In this document: one piece after another, positions 17,828 through 27,527 of the stretch
Layout: each line of letters opens with the position of its first letter
Position numbering within the stretch: position 1 is the first letter of the stretch
Position numbers and translations under genes: made by a program
The notes under the pieces: generated by a model
The model's input: only the letters and a program-made list of their open reading frames with translations
Told to the model about the DNA's origin: nothing
Database searches by the model: none
Assembly: GCA_021776785.1 (NCBI GenBank)
Contig: JAJFFF010000026.1
Span: 1-64,000 of the forward strand
DNA length: 64,000 nt
Direction: 5' to 3'
From: Planctomycetota bacterium
Lineage (GTDB): Bacteria; Planctomycetota; PLA2

Positions 17828-20581
17828 ATGAGCGACCATCGGTACCGCCCCGACCTGGCCAAAAAGATCGAGCAGCGCTGGCAAAAGCACTGGCAGGAGT
17901 CCGGCACGTATCGCCAGGCCAACCCCGGCGATCCCGGATTCGACGCCCATCGACCGAAGTACTTCGGCCTCGACATGTTTCCCTACCCGTCGGGCTCGGG
18001 GCTGCATGTCGGCCACCCTCTGAGTTACACGGCGGCGGACATTATCTGCCGGCACTACCGCATGAAGGGCCGCAACGTGTTGCACGCGATGGGCTGGGAC
18101 GCGTTCGGGCTTCCGGCCGAGCAATACGCGATTCAAACGGGTGTGCATCCGGCCATCACGACGCGCCGCGCGATCGAGACCTTTCGCGGTCAGCTGCAGC
18201 GCTTTGGGTTCTGCTACGACTGGGACCGCGAGTTCGCAACGATCGACGAGGACTACTACTGTTGGACGCAGTGGATCTTTTTGGAGCTCTACGAGACTTG
18301 GTTCGACAAGGATGCCCAGAAGGGCCGGCCGATCGCGGAGCTCATCGCCGCGGGCGAGTCCGGCGCGATTCGCATCGGCATCAAGAACGAGCCGGTCACG
18401 GATGGCGGTCGAGCGTGGAGTGAACTCGACGCGGACGAGAAGCGCGCGTTCCTGGACGGGCAACGCCTTGCGTACCTCGGCGAACAAACGGTGAACTGGT
18501 GTCCGAAGCTGGGCACCGCGTTGGCAAACGAGGAGGTCATCGACGGACGCTCCGAACGGGGCGAATTTCCGGTCGTGCGCAAACCGTTGCGCCAGTGGAT
18601 GTTTCGCATCACGGCGTACGCGGACCGTTTATTGGCGGGCCTGGAGGACATTGACTGGCCGCACTCGACCAAGTCGATGCAGACCGAGTGGATCGGGCGC
18701 AGCGAAGGCGCGGAGATCGAGTTCCGTGTTGTCGATCAGGATCGAACGTTGCGTGTGTACACCACGCGCCCCGACACGATCTTCGGCGCGACGTACATGG
18801 TCGTGGCGCCCGAGCATGAACTCGTCGCGGAAGCGCTGGCCAGCAACGACGACCCGATGCTTCACGCCTACGTCGAAGCGGCGCGCAACCGATCGGACTT
18901 GGAGCGCATCGAGAGCAAGGAAAAGACCGGCGTCTTCACCGGGTTCATGGCGCACAACCCGGCGACTCAAAAGGACGTTCCGATCTGGGTCGCGGACTAC
19001 GTGCTGATCGGATACGGAACCGGCGCCATCATGGCCGTTCCGGGCCAGGATCAGCGCGACTGGGACTTCGCGAAGAAGTTCGAGTTGCCGATCGTGCGCA
19101 CCGTGAAGCCGCCCGCGGACTTCGACGGCGAAGCGTTCACCGAAGAAGGACCGGCGCAAAACAGTGCGTTCTTGGACGGACTCGGCATCGCGGATGCGAA
19201 ACGCGGCATCATCGAATGGATCGAAGAGAACGGGCACGGAACCGCGCACGTGAACTACCGCCTGCACGACTGGCTGTTTTCACGCCAGCGCTACTGGGGT
19301 GAGCCGTTTCCGATCGTTTGGGACGAGCAGGGACGTCACTGGCCGGTTGGCCGAGACGCGTTGCCCGTGCAACTGCCGGAGATGGCGGACTACCAGCCCA
19401 TCGAGAGCGATGAGCCGCAGCCGCTGCTCGCGAAAGCGAAGGACTGGTTGTATACGACCGCGGGCGAGGCGGGCGTTGACGGGTTGCCCCACGACGCCAA
19501 AGTGCGGCGCGAGTCCAACACGATGCCCGGTTGGGCCGGTTCGTGCTGGTATTACCTGCGCTACGCGGATCCAAGCAACAAGGAACGATTCGCCGCTCGC
19601 GAAATCGAGCAATACTGGATGGCGGGGCCCGACGGCAAAAGCCAGGGCGTGGACCTCTACATCGGCGGCGCCGAGCACGCCGTGTTGCACCTGCTGTACG
19701 CGCGTTTTTGGCACCAGGTCCTGTTCGATCGCGGCCACGTCTCCACGCCGGAACCGTTCGGCAAGATGTTTCACCAAGGCATGATTACCGGTCACGCGTA
19801 TCAGCGCGCGGACAAGACGCTTGTGCCGATCGACGAGGTCGAAGAGCGCGACGGGCAATCGATCGAAGTCGCAACCGGCGAAGCGGTCACCGAGATCGTC
19901 GCCAAAATGAGCAAGTCGCTCCGCAACGTCGTGAATCCTGACGACCTCTTGGAGGAATGGGGTGCGGACACTGTGCGCTTGTATGTCATGTACATGGGAC
20001 CGCTGTCGGACTCCAAGCCGTGGAGCACCGACGACGTCACCGGCATGCTGCGGTTCTTGAGCCGGTCGTGGCGGGCCATGATCGACGTCGATTCGGGCGA
20101 ACCGTTAAACGCCGGTGCAGCGGACGAACAGACCGAGCGCTTGTTGCACCGAGCGATTGCAAAAGTCGGCGCCGACATTGAGAAGTTGCACTTCAACACC
20201 GCGATCGCAGCCATGATCGAGTTCGTAAACGGCGCCAAGGCGTTGACGGCGGACCAGAGCAATCGCTTCGTGCGCATCTTGGCCCCGTTTGCGCCGCACA
20301 TGGCCGAAGAGATCTGGCATCGCATGGGCGGCGAAGGTTCGGTGGCGAACGCAACGTGGCCGGCATTCGACGAAGCAAAACTCGTCGACGAAGAAGTCGA
20401 AATCGCCGTCCAAATCCTGGGCAAAGTACGGAGCCGCATCCGCGTACCGTCCGACGCCAGCAAAGATGCGCTGGAAGCCGCCGCGTTGGCGGACCCGGCG
20501 ATCGTCGCGCAACTGGAAGGCAAAACAGTGCGCAAAGTCGTCGTGGTTCCGGGCCGGTTGGTGAACATCGTTGCCCAGTGA
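17828..20581 (+). CDS. leuS: Leucyl-tRNA synthetase
   Basis: Class I synthetase charging tRNA-Leu with leucine; 917 aa, normal bacterial length. The HIGH signature is HVGH (residues 60-63) within PYPSGSGLHVGHP, and KMSKS lies at 693-697 (AKMSKSLRNVVNPDDLLEEW). The connective editing domain for mischarged amino acids spans about 230-430 (YTTRPDTIFGATYMVVAPEH is characteristic). The C-terminal anticodon and leucyl-specific regions are intact. It is preceded by its own promoter and leader terminator and followed by a strong terminator, so it is a single-gene unit, probably regulated by attenuation. Confidence 0.98.
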   Translation: MSDHRYRPDLAKKIEQRWQKHWQESGTYRQANPGDPGFDAHRPKYFGLDMFPYPSGSGLHVGHPLSYTAADIICRHYRMKGRNVLHAMGWDAFGLPAEQYAIQTGVHPAITTRRAIETFRGQLQRFGFCYDWDREFATIDEDYYCWTQWIFLELYETWFDKDAQKGRPIAELIAAGESGAIRIGIKNEPVTDGGRAWSELDADEKRAFLDGQRLAYLGEQTVNWCPKLGTALANEEVIDGRSERGEFPVVRKPLRQWMFRITAYADRLLAGLEDIDWPHSTKSMQTEWIGRSEGAEIEFRVVDQDRTLRVYTTRPDTIFGATYMVVAPEHELVAEALASNDDPMLHAYVEAARNRSDLERIESKEKTGVFTGFMAHNPATQKDVPIWVADYVLIGYGTGAIMAVPGQDQRDWDFAKKFELPIVRTVKPPADFDGEAFTEEGPAQNSAFLDGLGIADAKRGIIEWIEENGHGTAHVNYRLHDWLFSRQRYWGEPFPIVWDEQGRHWPVGRDALPVQLPEMADYQPIESDEPQPLLAKAKDWLYTTAGEAGVDGLPHDAKVRRESNTMPGWAGSCWYYLRYADPSNKERFAAREIEQYWMAGPDGKSQGVDLYIGGAEHAVLHLLYARFWHQVLFDRGHVSTPEPFGKMFHQGMITGHAYQRADKTLVPIDEVEERDGQSIEVATGEAVTEIVAKMSKSLRNVVNPDDLLEEWGADTVRLYVMYMGPLSDSKPWSTDDVTGMLRFLSRSWRAMIDVDSGEPLNAGAADEQTERLLHRAIAKVGADIEKLHFNTAIAAMIEFVNGAKALTADQSNRFVRILAPFAPHMAEEIWHRMGGEGSVANATWPAFDEAKLVDEEVEIAVQILGKVRSRIRVPSDASKDALEAAALADPAIVAQLEGKTVRKVVVVPGRLVNIVAQ

Positions 20582-20668
20582 ACCCGGGCTGCGCGAGCGG
20601 TCGTGAAGGCCAACGTAAACGGCCGGTTCCTAACGGATGCGGATCGCCGGCCCTAAGAATCGAGACCT

Positions 20669-20693
20669 AGGCTGCTGTGTCAGCAGCCTTTTT
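20669..20693 (+). terminator. Intrinsic terminator after leuS
   Basis: AGGCTGCTG and CAGCAGCCT form a perfect 9-bp stem with loop TGT followed by T5. It ends the leuS transcript 90 bp after its stop codon and just before the antitoxin gene. Confidence 0.85.
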
Positions 20694-20709
20694 GTGCGAC
20701 TCTAAAAAC

Positions 20710-21054
20710 ATGGCCGAGCGACAGTCCAGAAACGTCTCTTTGGCCCCGGACCAAGACCGCTTCGTTGAAGCGATGGTCAGCGGAGGCCGCTTCCGCACTG
20801 CCAGTGAGGTCGTGCGTGAAGGCCTGCGCCTGCTCGAGGACAAAGAGCACCGACGCCTACTCGAGAAGTGGATTTACGACGGCCTGGCGGCCGACGAAGA
20901 AGAACGCCTGCCGGCGGAGTTGAAGGAGCGCGCACGCGCGCACTTCAAGGGTCTGGTTGACAAGGCTGTGGCCGACGTCGACTCTGGTGCCGTGAGTGAC
21001 GGACCGACCGCCATGGCACGCCTACGCGCCGAGTTTGAGGCGCGGCCCGATTGA
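20710..21054 (+). CDS. ParD/RHH-type antitoxin
   Basis: The 114-aa product has an N-terminal ribbon-helix-helix pattern: RNVSLAPDQDRFVEAMVSGG then RFRTASEVVREGLRLLE, typical of ParD antitoxins that bind their own operator as dimers. The helical C-terminal half would wrap the toxin. The start MAERQSRN fits the family; an in-frame upstream start falls within the leuS terminator. The stop overlaps the toxin start, the classic coupled toxin-antitoxin arrangement. Its toxin partner appears frameshifted, so this may be a solitary or decaying antitoxin. Confidence 0.8.
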   Translation: MAERQSRNVSLAPDQDRFVEAMVSGGRFRTASEVVREGLRLLEDKEHRRLLEKWIYDGLAADEEERLPAELKERARAHFKGLVDKAVADVDSGAVSDGPTAMARLRAEFEARPD

Positions 21055-21363
21055 CCTGTGCTGCTTACCAACTCACCCAAACCGCCGAGGAAGAGCTCGG
21101 CGAGATTCTGCAGTACATCGCGGAACGTGACGGCCGCCGACGAGCGCTCCACGTGCATGAGAAGTTCCTCGAGGCCTTCGACAACTTAGCGCGCGAACCG
21201 CACGTCGGTTTCAAACGCCCGCACTTGACTGGCGATCGCTTCTTGTGGTGGACGGTCTTTCGTTGGATCGTGATCTTCGATCCCGAAACATCTCCCCACG
21301 ACGATCATGCGCGTGATTCACGGTGCGCGCGAGATCGATCAGATACTCGGCAAGGACGAGTGA
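21051..21363 (+). pseudogene. ParE/RelE-family toxin, frameshifted
   Basis: The reading frame starts at TTG overlapping the antitoxin stop and encodes a ParE-like core (YQLTQTAEEELGEILQYIAE, then EPHVGFKRPHLTG and FRWIVIFDPETSP). At the CCCC run at 21294-21297 it leaves frame. One base fewer restores TTIMRVIHGAREIDQIL and a stop at 21361, giving the normal ParE C terminus and a length of about 103 aa. Either a one-base insertion has inactivated the toxin or this is a sequencing error in a homopolymer. Uncorrected, the frame runs on to 21488 with unrelated sequence. Confidence 0.75.
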
Positions 21364-21396
21364 GCAAGAGGATGATCCCGAACTCGAGCGACATCG

Positions 21397-22050
21397 CTAG
21401 CCGGCCGCGTTTCGAACTTCGGTGTCGGGATCGCGCAACGCCGCCTGGAGGCGGGCTGCGGCCCAGCCTTCGTCAGCGAACTCTCTAATCGCCTCGACAG
21501 CGATGCGTCGATTCCAAGGATTTGGCGATCGAGAGAGCCCCTCAAGAATCGCTTGGACGCCTGGCGTAGAGACACGCAGTGCGCCCAGCGCCCAAATCGG
21601 TTGCGATGGGTGTGCTGCTATCCATCGGCTTTGCTTCTCGTATTCTCGGACAATGACAGCCGTCGCTTGTCGAAAGAGCCTCTTGTGCTCGGGATAGCGA
21701 TCGCAGAATCTTGCCAACGCTATAGCTGTGTGGAATCGGACGCCAGTCGATTCGTCTTCCGCTACAGCTCGACGCAGCGCATCGATGATCCGCTGCGCGT
21801 TCGCATCTTGCGCTTCGTCGTTGCCTATCGTGCGCAAGCCGAGACGTTTTGCCATTTCAATCCGTACGTCCGGATGCCCGTTGGCAAACGAATGCAAAGC
21901 ATCATCAAGTTCGGCGTCGGAGACCGCTCTTAGATTTGGTTCGAAATAGACGTCCGACGGAGAGCTGGCAATGGCAACGGCTAGTACGGCGAATGCTGCT
22001 CCGACAATGACTCCAGTGCGGACCAGCTCACATCCAGGAGTTCTTTCCAT
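21397..22050 (-). CDS. HEAT-repeat protein with N-terminal membrane anchor
   Basis: The 217-aa product has an N-terminal hydrophobic segment (TGVIVGAAFAVLAVAIA), either signal peptide or anchor. Helical repeats of HEAT or PBS-lyase type follow (DALHSFANGHPDVRIEMAKR and RIAVEAIREFADEGWAAARL, then ALRDPDTEVRNAA). No catalytic motif. The start is preceded by an exceptionally G-rich ribosome-site region (GGAGGAGGAGG), which itself encodes a poly-Gly stretch of the upstream gene remnant. Probably an envelope scaffold; function unknown. Confidence 0.65.
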   Translation of the reverse strand: MERTPGCELVRTGVIVGAAFAVLAVAIASSPSDVYFEPNLRAVSDAELDDALHSFANGHPDVRIEMAKRLGLRTIGNDEAQDANAQRIIDALRRAVAEDESTGVRFHTAIALARFCDRYPEHKRLFRQATAVIVREYEKQSRWIAAHPSQPIWALGALRVSTPGVQAILEGLSRSPNPWNRRIAVEAIREFADEGWAAARLQAALRDPDTEVRNAAG

Positions 22051-22330
22051 TTACCGCCACCACCTCCTCCTCCACCACTACACCAATTGCTCGGCTTCTC
22101 GCATGGATCCCAGATGTATTCGCCGTTGTCTGGCTTAAAGTTGCCCCAGTCTAGCGGTGGGAAGCACGGATAACTGATCCGCGCTCTTCATTGGGATCGT
22201 CATGCCCCCAAAGGGCGATGTAGGAGTAGTCACTCTGAGGCTGTGCGGGGAGGTTCACCGTAATTGTCTTCGAATCGACAAACGTAAACGGGATTTGCGA
22301 GACCGATCCGTCGCTTGCCTATAACGAACT
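22051..22330 (-). pseudogene. Remnant of a larger coding sequence
   Basis: Readable protein-like sequence survives in two frames on the minus strand. One reads FTFVDSKTITVNLPAQPQSD and YSYIALWGHDDPNEERG before a TAG near 22152. The other reads PPLDWGNFKPDNGEYIWDP, CEKPSNWC and a run of eight Gly directly before the HEAT gene. No intact start was found. The style suggests the C-terminal end of a YD/RHS-type or surface protein, but this is uncertain. Confidence 0.4.
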
Positions 22331-22688
22331 CCTTCTTGCCTGTGAATCAAGGCGATCGAGTCGCGTGGATCAACTGAGCGCCGCTCGTGGCGAGTGGCGG
22401 CTACGCCGCTTTCGGGTCGTCGCGAGTGCCGCAGGCTCAGGGTCCGTCAACGAGAAAGCGCCGAGAACGGTATCGCGCTGAACGCCCGCAAATGGGCCGC
22501 CCGCACCATGCGAGCGGCCCCGGAGGTTGCGGACGGGACATTCAGACTGAAATCTTTCAGACTGAATCAGAGTCCCCGATTCGCACTTTGAGCCTCGCCC
22601 ACTTCGCTTAGGGCTTCCTTACGGGCCGCCAATTGCCCTTGTATTCCCGATTCTGTGCCGATGCCCGGGAATCTTGGGAATCGCAGGA
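22331..22688. other. Intergenic region with no gene seen
   Basis: No supported gene. It contains a hairpin GGGCCGC (22494-22500) with GCGGCCC (22514-22520) and two direct copies of the near-palindrome TTCAGACTGAA (22541-22551 and 22556-22566, start-to-start 15 nt). Composition is less GC-rich than the flanking genes. Since the next gene encodes a PepSY protein of a two-component system, the doubled palindrome could be a regulator site (inference). Confidence 0.5.
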
Positions 22689-22704
22689 CTAAGGAAACTC
22701 TAAG
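22689..22704 (+). promoter_or_regulatory. Candidate OmpR-family operator: CTAAG-N6-CTAAG
   Basis: CTAAG repeats with an 11-bp start-to-start period, the geometry of PhoB-type boxes that bind tandem OmpR-family regulators on one helix face. It lies 30 bp before the PepSY lipoprotein start, and the response regulator is the next gene, so autoregulation is a reasonable inference. Confidence 0.45.
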
Positions 22705-22733
22705 ATTGATCCGTGAGTATTGAGGAGAGGTCC

Positions 22734-23378
<645 letters not shown>

Positions 23379-23390
23379 CCGCGCCTAGTC

Positions 23391-24056
23391 ATGAAGGTCT
23401 TAGTCATTGAGGATTCCGCCCGGCTGCAGCGCTCGTTGCAGCACGGGCTGCATCGGTCGGGTTTCGCCGTCGATGTCGTGGGCGACGGCGAAGAGGGCTT
23501 GTCGTACGCCACGCATGGCAAGTACGACGCGATCGTGCTCGACCTGATGCTGCCCAAGATGGATGGCCTCACCATGCTGCGCCGGTTGCGCGAACGCGGG
23601 AGCGACGCGCATGTTCTGATCTTGTCCGCCAAAGATCAGGTCGACGAGCGCATCGAAGGCCTTCAGCTTGGGGCCGATGACTACCTAACGAAACCGTTCG
23701 CGTTCGAGGAATTGGTCGCGCGTCTTCAAGCGCTGGTTCGCCGGCGCTATGCGTCCAAGAGTCCGGCGCACGTCGTCGGCGAACTCTCGGTCGATACCGC
23801 CAAGCGCACCGTGCACGCAGCCGGCGAGTCGGTGGCGCTGACACGCAACGAGTACGCGGTGCTGGAGTACCTCATCACGCGACGGGGCCGCATCGTGGCG
23901 AAGACCGAGCTTCTCGATCACCTCTACGCCGGCGCGGGCCATGGGTCGGAGAACGCGGTCGAGGTGCTCATTCACCAACTGCGCAAGAAAGTGCAGGGCA
24001 ACGGCCGCGCCGACGTGATTCAAACGCGTCGCGGGCTGGGATACGTGATCGAGTAG
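23391..24056 (+). CDS. OmpR/PhoB-family response regulator
   Basis: The 221-aa product has a receiver domain (residues 1-115) with acidic pocket Glu7/Asp8, phospho-acceptor Asp51 (IVLDLMLPKMDG) and Lys101 (DYLTKPF). A winged-helix DNA-binding domain (about 125-220) ends NGRADVIQTRRGLGYVIE, typical of the CusR/QseB/TctD branch. It follows the PepSY gene by 12 bp and abuts the histidine-kinase gene (stop TAG then ATG with no gap), so the three form one operon. It probably binds the CTAAG repeats upstream of the operon. Confidence 0.95.
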   Translation: MKVLVIEDSARLQRSLQHGLHRSGFAVDVVGDGEEGLSYATHGKYDAIVLDLMLPKMDGLTMLRRLRERGSDAHVLILSAKDQVDERIEGLQLGADDYLTKPFAFEELVARLQALVRRRYASKSPAHVVGELSVDTAKRTVHAAGESVALTRNEYAVLEYLITRRGRIVAKTELLDHLYAGAGHGSENAVEVLIHQLRKKVQGNGRADVIQTRRGLGYVIE

Positions 24057-25514
24057 ATGTATTCCATCCGGCGGCGCCTCGTGCTGGTTCTCGTGGCCGG
24101 CTTTGCGATTGTGATTGCGATTTCGGGGATTTTCCTCGATCGCGCACTCACGCGCCGCGTGATGGACGACTTCGATTCCACGCTCGTTTCGCGTGCGCGG
24201 GCCCTGACCGCCCTGATCGAGGGCGAAACGGGCGGCAAGATCGAGTTCGACTACCCCGACGGCTTGATGCCCGAGTTCGAACGCGCGGTGCACGCCGACC
24301 ACTTTCAGATCTTTCTCAAAGGCGGCCGGTCGATCGCACGCTCGGCGCAACTCAAGGGCGACCTCGAACGCATGGACCTCGGCAACGCCGTCATGAGCGT
24401 GCGCGACGTGACGATGCCCGACGATCGTCCGGGGCGCATCCTCCAGATGACGTTTGTTCCCGGATCCGACCCCGAAGACGAGGAGGAGATCGCGCCGGCG
24501 GATGCCGGCCCCAAGCCTCCGGCGGTCACGCTCGTCGTGGCGCGCGGCCGCGAACCCGCGGACACAACGATCGCACAACTGCGATGGACGATGCTCGGTT
24601 TCGGCGCGCTCGCCGTCGCGCTTGCCACGTTGTTCGCATGGCGCGCATTGGCGCGGGGACTGCGCCCGTTGGACGCGATCGTGGATCAAGTGCAGCATCT
24701 CGATGCCGACAAACTGGACGCGCGGATCGCGTTGGACCCACGCCCCCGCGAGCTCGCTCCGGTTGTCGATCAGTTAAACGCGTTGCTCGAACGCCTGCGC
24801 GGTTCGTTCGACCGCGAGCGCCGCTTTAACGCGAACGTCGCGCACGAACTGCGCACGCCGATCGCCGAGTTGCGCTCGCTCGCCGAAGTCGGCGGCAAGT
24901 GGCCCGAAGACACCGATTCGGTCGTTGCCTTTTTCGGTGACGTCAACGATGTCGCCACGCGCATGGAAGCGACGATCGCCGATTTGCTCTTGCTCGCACG
25001 CTGCCAGGCCGGCGTCGAACGCACAACGTCAACGACCACCGATCTCAACGAGATCTTGTCGCAGACGTGGACGCGTCTCTCCGACGTCAAGGGTTCGCAA
25101 GCGGAGCGCTTTGAAAACGCGACGCCCGCGCCTCTCCTCGTTCAGTCCGACCCCGGCAAGCTGGCCATCGTCTTTCAAAACCTGTTGGGCAACGCGTTGA
25201 GCTACGCGACCCCGGCGACACCGATCGTCTGCGAAGCGAAACAAAACGGGTCCGGGCTCCGCATCGAGATCGCCAACCACGCCCCGCCGCTGGAACGGTC
25301 CGAACTTTCGCACCTTGCGGATCCGTTCTGGCGCAAGGACGAGGCGCGGTCGGCCTCCACACACGTCGGGCTCGGCCTCTCCGTCGTCTCCGCCGTGGCC
25401 GATTTGCTCGGATTGCGTCTCGATTTCGATCAGGACGAAGAGGGGCGTTTTAAGGTGGGACTGGAAGGTTGGAGCAGCCTAAAGCCCCGTTCTCTACACT
25501 CAGAGTCGGTCTAG
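24057..25514 (+). CDS. Sensor histidine kinase (HAMP-HisKA-HATPase)
   Basis: The 485-aa product has a first membrane helix (residues about 8-30), a periplasmic sensor region (about 31-175), and a second helix (near 180-205, GFGALAVALATLFAWRAL). A HAMP linker follows, then HisKA with the H box FNANVAHELRTPIAEL (His263), N box NLLGNALSYATP and G box VGLGLSVVSAVADLLG. The sensor region contains an acidic stretch (DPEDEEEIAPADAG), notable beside the poly-Asp PepSY partner. It phosphorylates the adjacent regulator. The stimulus is unknown; cation sensing is an inference from context. Confidence 0.95.
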   Translation: MYSIRRRLVLVLVAGFAIVIAISGIFLDRALTRRVMDDFDSTLVSRARALTALIEGETGGKIEFDYPDGLMPEFERAVHADHFQIFLKGGRSIARSAQLKGDLERMDLGNAVMSVRDVTMPDDRPGRILQMTFVPGSDPEDEEEIAPADAGPKPPAVTLVVARGREPADTTIAQLRWTMLGFGALAVALATLFAWRALARGLRPLDAIVDQVQHLDADKLDARIALDPRPRELAPVVDQLNALLERLRGSFDRERRFNANVAHELRTPIAELRSLAEVGGKWPEDTDSVVAFFGDVNDVATRMEATIADLLLLARCQAGVERTTSTTTDLNEILSQTWTRLSDVKGSQAERFENATPAPLLVQSDPGKLAIVFQNLLGNALSYATPATPIVCEAKQNGSGLRIEIANHAPPLERSELSHLADPFWRKDEARSASTHVGLGLSVVSAVADLLGLRLDFDQDEEGRFKVGLEGWSSLKPRSLHSESV

Positions 25515-25622
25515 GGGGCGCGCCCCGCCACGGAATCCCCATTCTCAGACGGAGCCGGGTCCTAAGCTAAACCAAAGGTTGCTAAGCAAAACTTCAGCCG
25601 TACCAACGAGGAGGTGACCAAG

Positions 25623-26426
25623 ATGACGAGAACTTTCCCGCTGCTCTCGATTCTATTCCTCGGCCTTGTGGCCGGCTGCGACGGCGGCATCTTTCGCAGT
25701 AGCCTGGACGACGAGTTCGTCCTGCCGAATGGCGAGGAATTCGAGGTTCCCGGCGACACGGTCGAAGAGGACAACGAAGCGCCCACCCCGCCGACGCCGA
25801 TCGGGCCCCCTGTGGATAACCCGACGCCGCCGGCCGCGAGCTTCGACGTCGGCGTCGATCACAAATTTTTCCCGCTCGCGCCCGGTCGCTTTTGGATCTT
25901 TGAAGGCACCAAGAACGACCAAGCGCGCCGCGACGAACTCAATGTGTTGAAAGAAACCGTGCTCATCGACGGCGTGGTCTGCACGGCGGTGCGTCAACAT
26001 GTGTTCTTGGACGAAACGCTCGTCGAGATTTCGACGGAGTGGTACGCACAGGACTTGGACGGAAACGTCTGGAAGTTCGGCGAGGAGTCGCTGGAACTCG
26101 AGGACGGCGTGTTCCAAGTGAGCGCCGACTCCTGGACGGCGAACCAACCCGAAGCGCGCGCGTGGTTGCTGATGTCGGCGGAGCCCGCCGTGGGTGATGT
26201 ATACGAAGGATTTCGCGGTGACGGCGAAGACATCTTCATCATCAGCCAAGTCGGCGTGACGGCGACCGGCCCGCTCGGAACCTACGCGGACTGCGCCGAA
26301 GCGGTCGAAAACCCCGAGGACCTAGAAGACAGCGACACGATTATCTATGCCCCCGAGCTGGGTATGGTGTCGGAAGCGAATCCGGACGGGCGCATCGATC
26401 TCGTGCAAGTCGGCATAAACGAGTAA
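25623..26426 (+). CDS. Hypothetical lipoprotein
   Basis: The 267-aa product has a lipoprotein signal ending LFLGLVAGC, a Pro/Glu-rich linker (TPPTPIGPPVDNPTPP), then a single globular beta-rich domain that begins HKFFPLAPGRFWIFEGTK. That opening is shared by many uncharacterised exported proteins that read as Y-F-P-L-x-x-G-x-x-W. A strong ribosome site GAGGAGGTGACC precedes ATG 25623; the GTG inside that site is unlikely to be the start. It is about 100 bp after the histidine-kinase gene on the same strand. Confidence 0.7.
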   Translation: MTRTFPLLSILFLGLVAGCDGGIFRSSLDDEFVLPNGEEFEVPGDTVEEDNEAPTPPTPIGPPVDNPTPPAASFDVGVDHKFFPLAPGRFWIFEGTKNDQARRDELNVLKETVLIDGVVCTAVRQHVFLDETLVEISTEWYAQDLDGNVWKFGEESLELEDGVFQVSADSWTANQPEARAWLLMSAEPAVGDVYEGFRGDGEDIFIISQVGVTATGPLGTYADCAEAVENPEDLEDSDTIIYAPELGMVSEANPDGRIDLVQVGINE

Positions 26427-26475
26427 CTCTCTCACTCGCTCGAACAGCGTCGCCCCTTTGGTAGGCTCTGCCGCC

Positions 26476-26955
26476 ATGGGGCGCGCGCTCACGTCCGGCG
26501 AGATCACGCTCGCCCGCACCGTCTTTGGTGACACGATTCGCTACGCGAGCGTGCGCGTTTGCCATCGTCGCTACGTGCTCTTCCAACCCTCCCACATCTC
26601 GATGGCGCCGAACGGAAAGATCTACGCGGTCGATCTCTACCGCGACGACTTCAGCGGCGCGAACCTGCGCATGCGCGCGCACTTCATCCACGAGATGACG
26701 CACGTCTGGCAAAAGCACAACCGCATCCTGTCGCCGAAAGTCGCGGCGGTGCGATTGTTCATCCGTTATCGGGCGCGCTACGGACGCGCGTACCGCTACA
26801 CGCTCGACCCGAACCGCGATCTGCTGAGCTACAGCATGGAACAGCAGGCTTCCATCATCGAACACTACTTCGCCGGAGCGCGCGAGCCCGAGCGACTCGC
26901 GGTTCTTCGCAAGTTTCTCGACGACCCGAGCCACGGGAGCCGGACGAAACGGTGA
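26476..26955 (+). CDS. vgr-related protein with zinc-peptidase-like HExxH motif
   Basis: The 159-aa product matches the layout of proteins annotated as vgr-related: RALTSGEITLARTVFGDTIR then ISMAPNGKIYAV, and HFIHEMTHVWQ containing HEMTH, a zincin HExxH motif. Downstream EQQASIIEHYF supplies a Glu/His that could complete a metal site. Whether it cleaves anything is unknown, and despite the family name no type VI secretion gene is nearby. It overlaps the following Nudix gene by 4 bp (GTGA), so the two are translationally coupled. Confidence 0.72.
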   Translation: MGRALTSGEITLARTVFGDTIRYASVRVCHRRYVLFQPSHISMAPNGKIYAVDLYRDDFSGANLRMRAHFIHEMTHVWQKHNRILSPKVAAVRLFIRYRARYGRAYRYTLDPNRDLLSYSMEQQASIIEHYFAGAREPERLAVLRKFLDDPSHGSRTKR

Positions 26956-27437
26956 CGGATTCCAAAGCGATCCGTCGCGATGCGGCACGGGTGATCCTCG
27001 TCGATGCACGGGATCGGATTTTTCTCCACCACATCGTGGTGCCTGGGCGCGGAATCCCCGTGTGGATTACGCCGGGCGGCGGCGTGAACGAGGGCGAGAG
27101 CTACCACGACGCAGCAGTGCGTGAACTCTGGGAAGAAACGAGCATCCGCGTCACCGATCTTGGAGCGCCGGTCTGGAAGCGTCGCCACGTATTCGACATG
27201 AACGATGTTTGCTATGAGGCAATCGAGCGGTACTTCTTGTTGCGGGTCGATCGCGAGGACCCGCAACCGGCCGCGTTCGAGGAGCTCGAGGCGAGCTGCT
27301 ATATCGGCGCGGCTTGGTGGACAGTGCCAGCCATTGAGGACTCCACTGAGACCTTTGCGCCACGAACGCTCGCGACTTGCCTGAGCGAACTGTTGCACAA
27401 CGGCGCACCCGCTACGCCGGTCGACGTCGGCGTGTAA
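26952..27437 (+). CDS. Nudix hydrolase
   Basis: The 161-aa product starts at GTG overlapping the previous stop, giving MTDSKAIRRDAARVILVDA. The Nudix box is complete: GGVNEGESYHDAAVRELWEE (G-x5-E-x7-REL-x-EE). These enzymes hydrolyse nucleoside diphosphates linked to other groups; the substrate cannot be told from the sequence. It ends at a strong terminator shared with the convergent VWA gene. Confidence 0.88.
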   Translation: MTDSKAIRRDAARVILVDARDRIFLHHIVVPGRGIPVWITPGGGVNEGESYHDAAVRELWEETSIRVTDLGAPVWKRRHVFDMNDVCYEAIERYFLLRVDREDPQPAAFEELEASCYIGAAWWTVPAIEDSTETFAPRTLATCLSELLHNGAPATPVDVGV

Positions 27438-27444
27438 AACAAAA

Positions 27445-27472
27445 GAGGCCGCGAACTTGCGTTCGCGGCCTC
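27445..27472. terminator. Bidirectional intrinsic terminator
   Basis: A perfect 12-bp stem GAGGCCGCGAAC / GTTCGCGGCCTC with loop TTGC. On the minus strand it is followed by TTTTGTTTTAC, ideal for ending the VWA gene; on the plus strand it follows the Nudix stop by 7 bp. Confidence 0.88.
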
Positions 27473-27527
27473 AACTTCAGGGTGCGAGACTCAATGCTGC
27501 AAATCTCGGAATTTCTCGCTTTGTGTT

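Noticed and set aside
20677..20709. Longer start for the antitoxin gene
   Set aside because: The codons fall inside the leuS terminator hairpin; family members begin near MAERQS.
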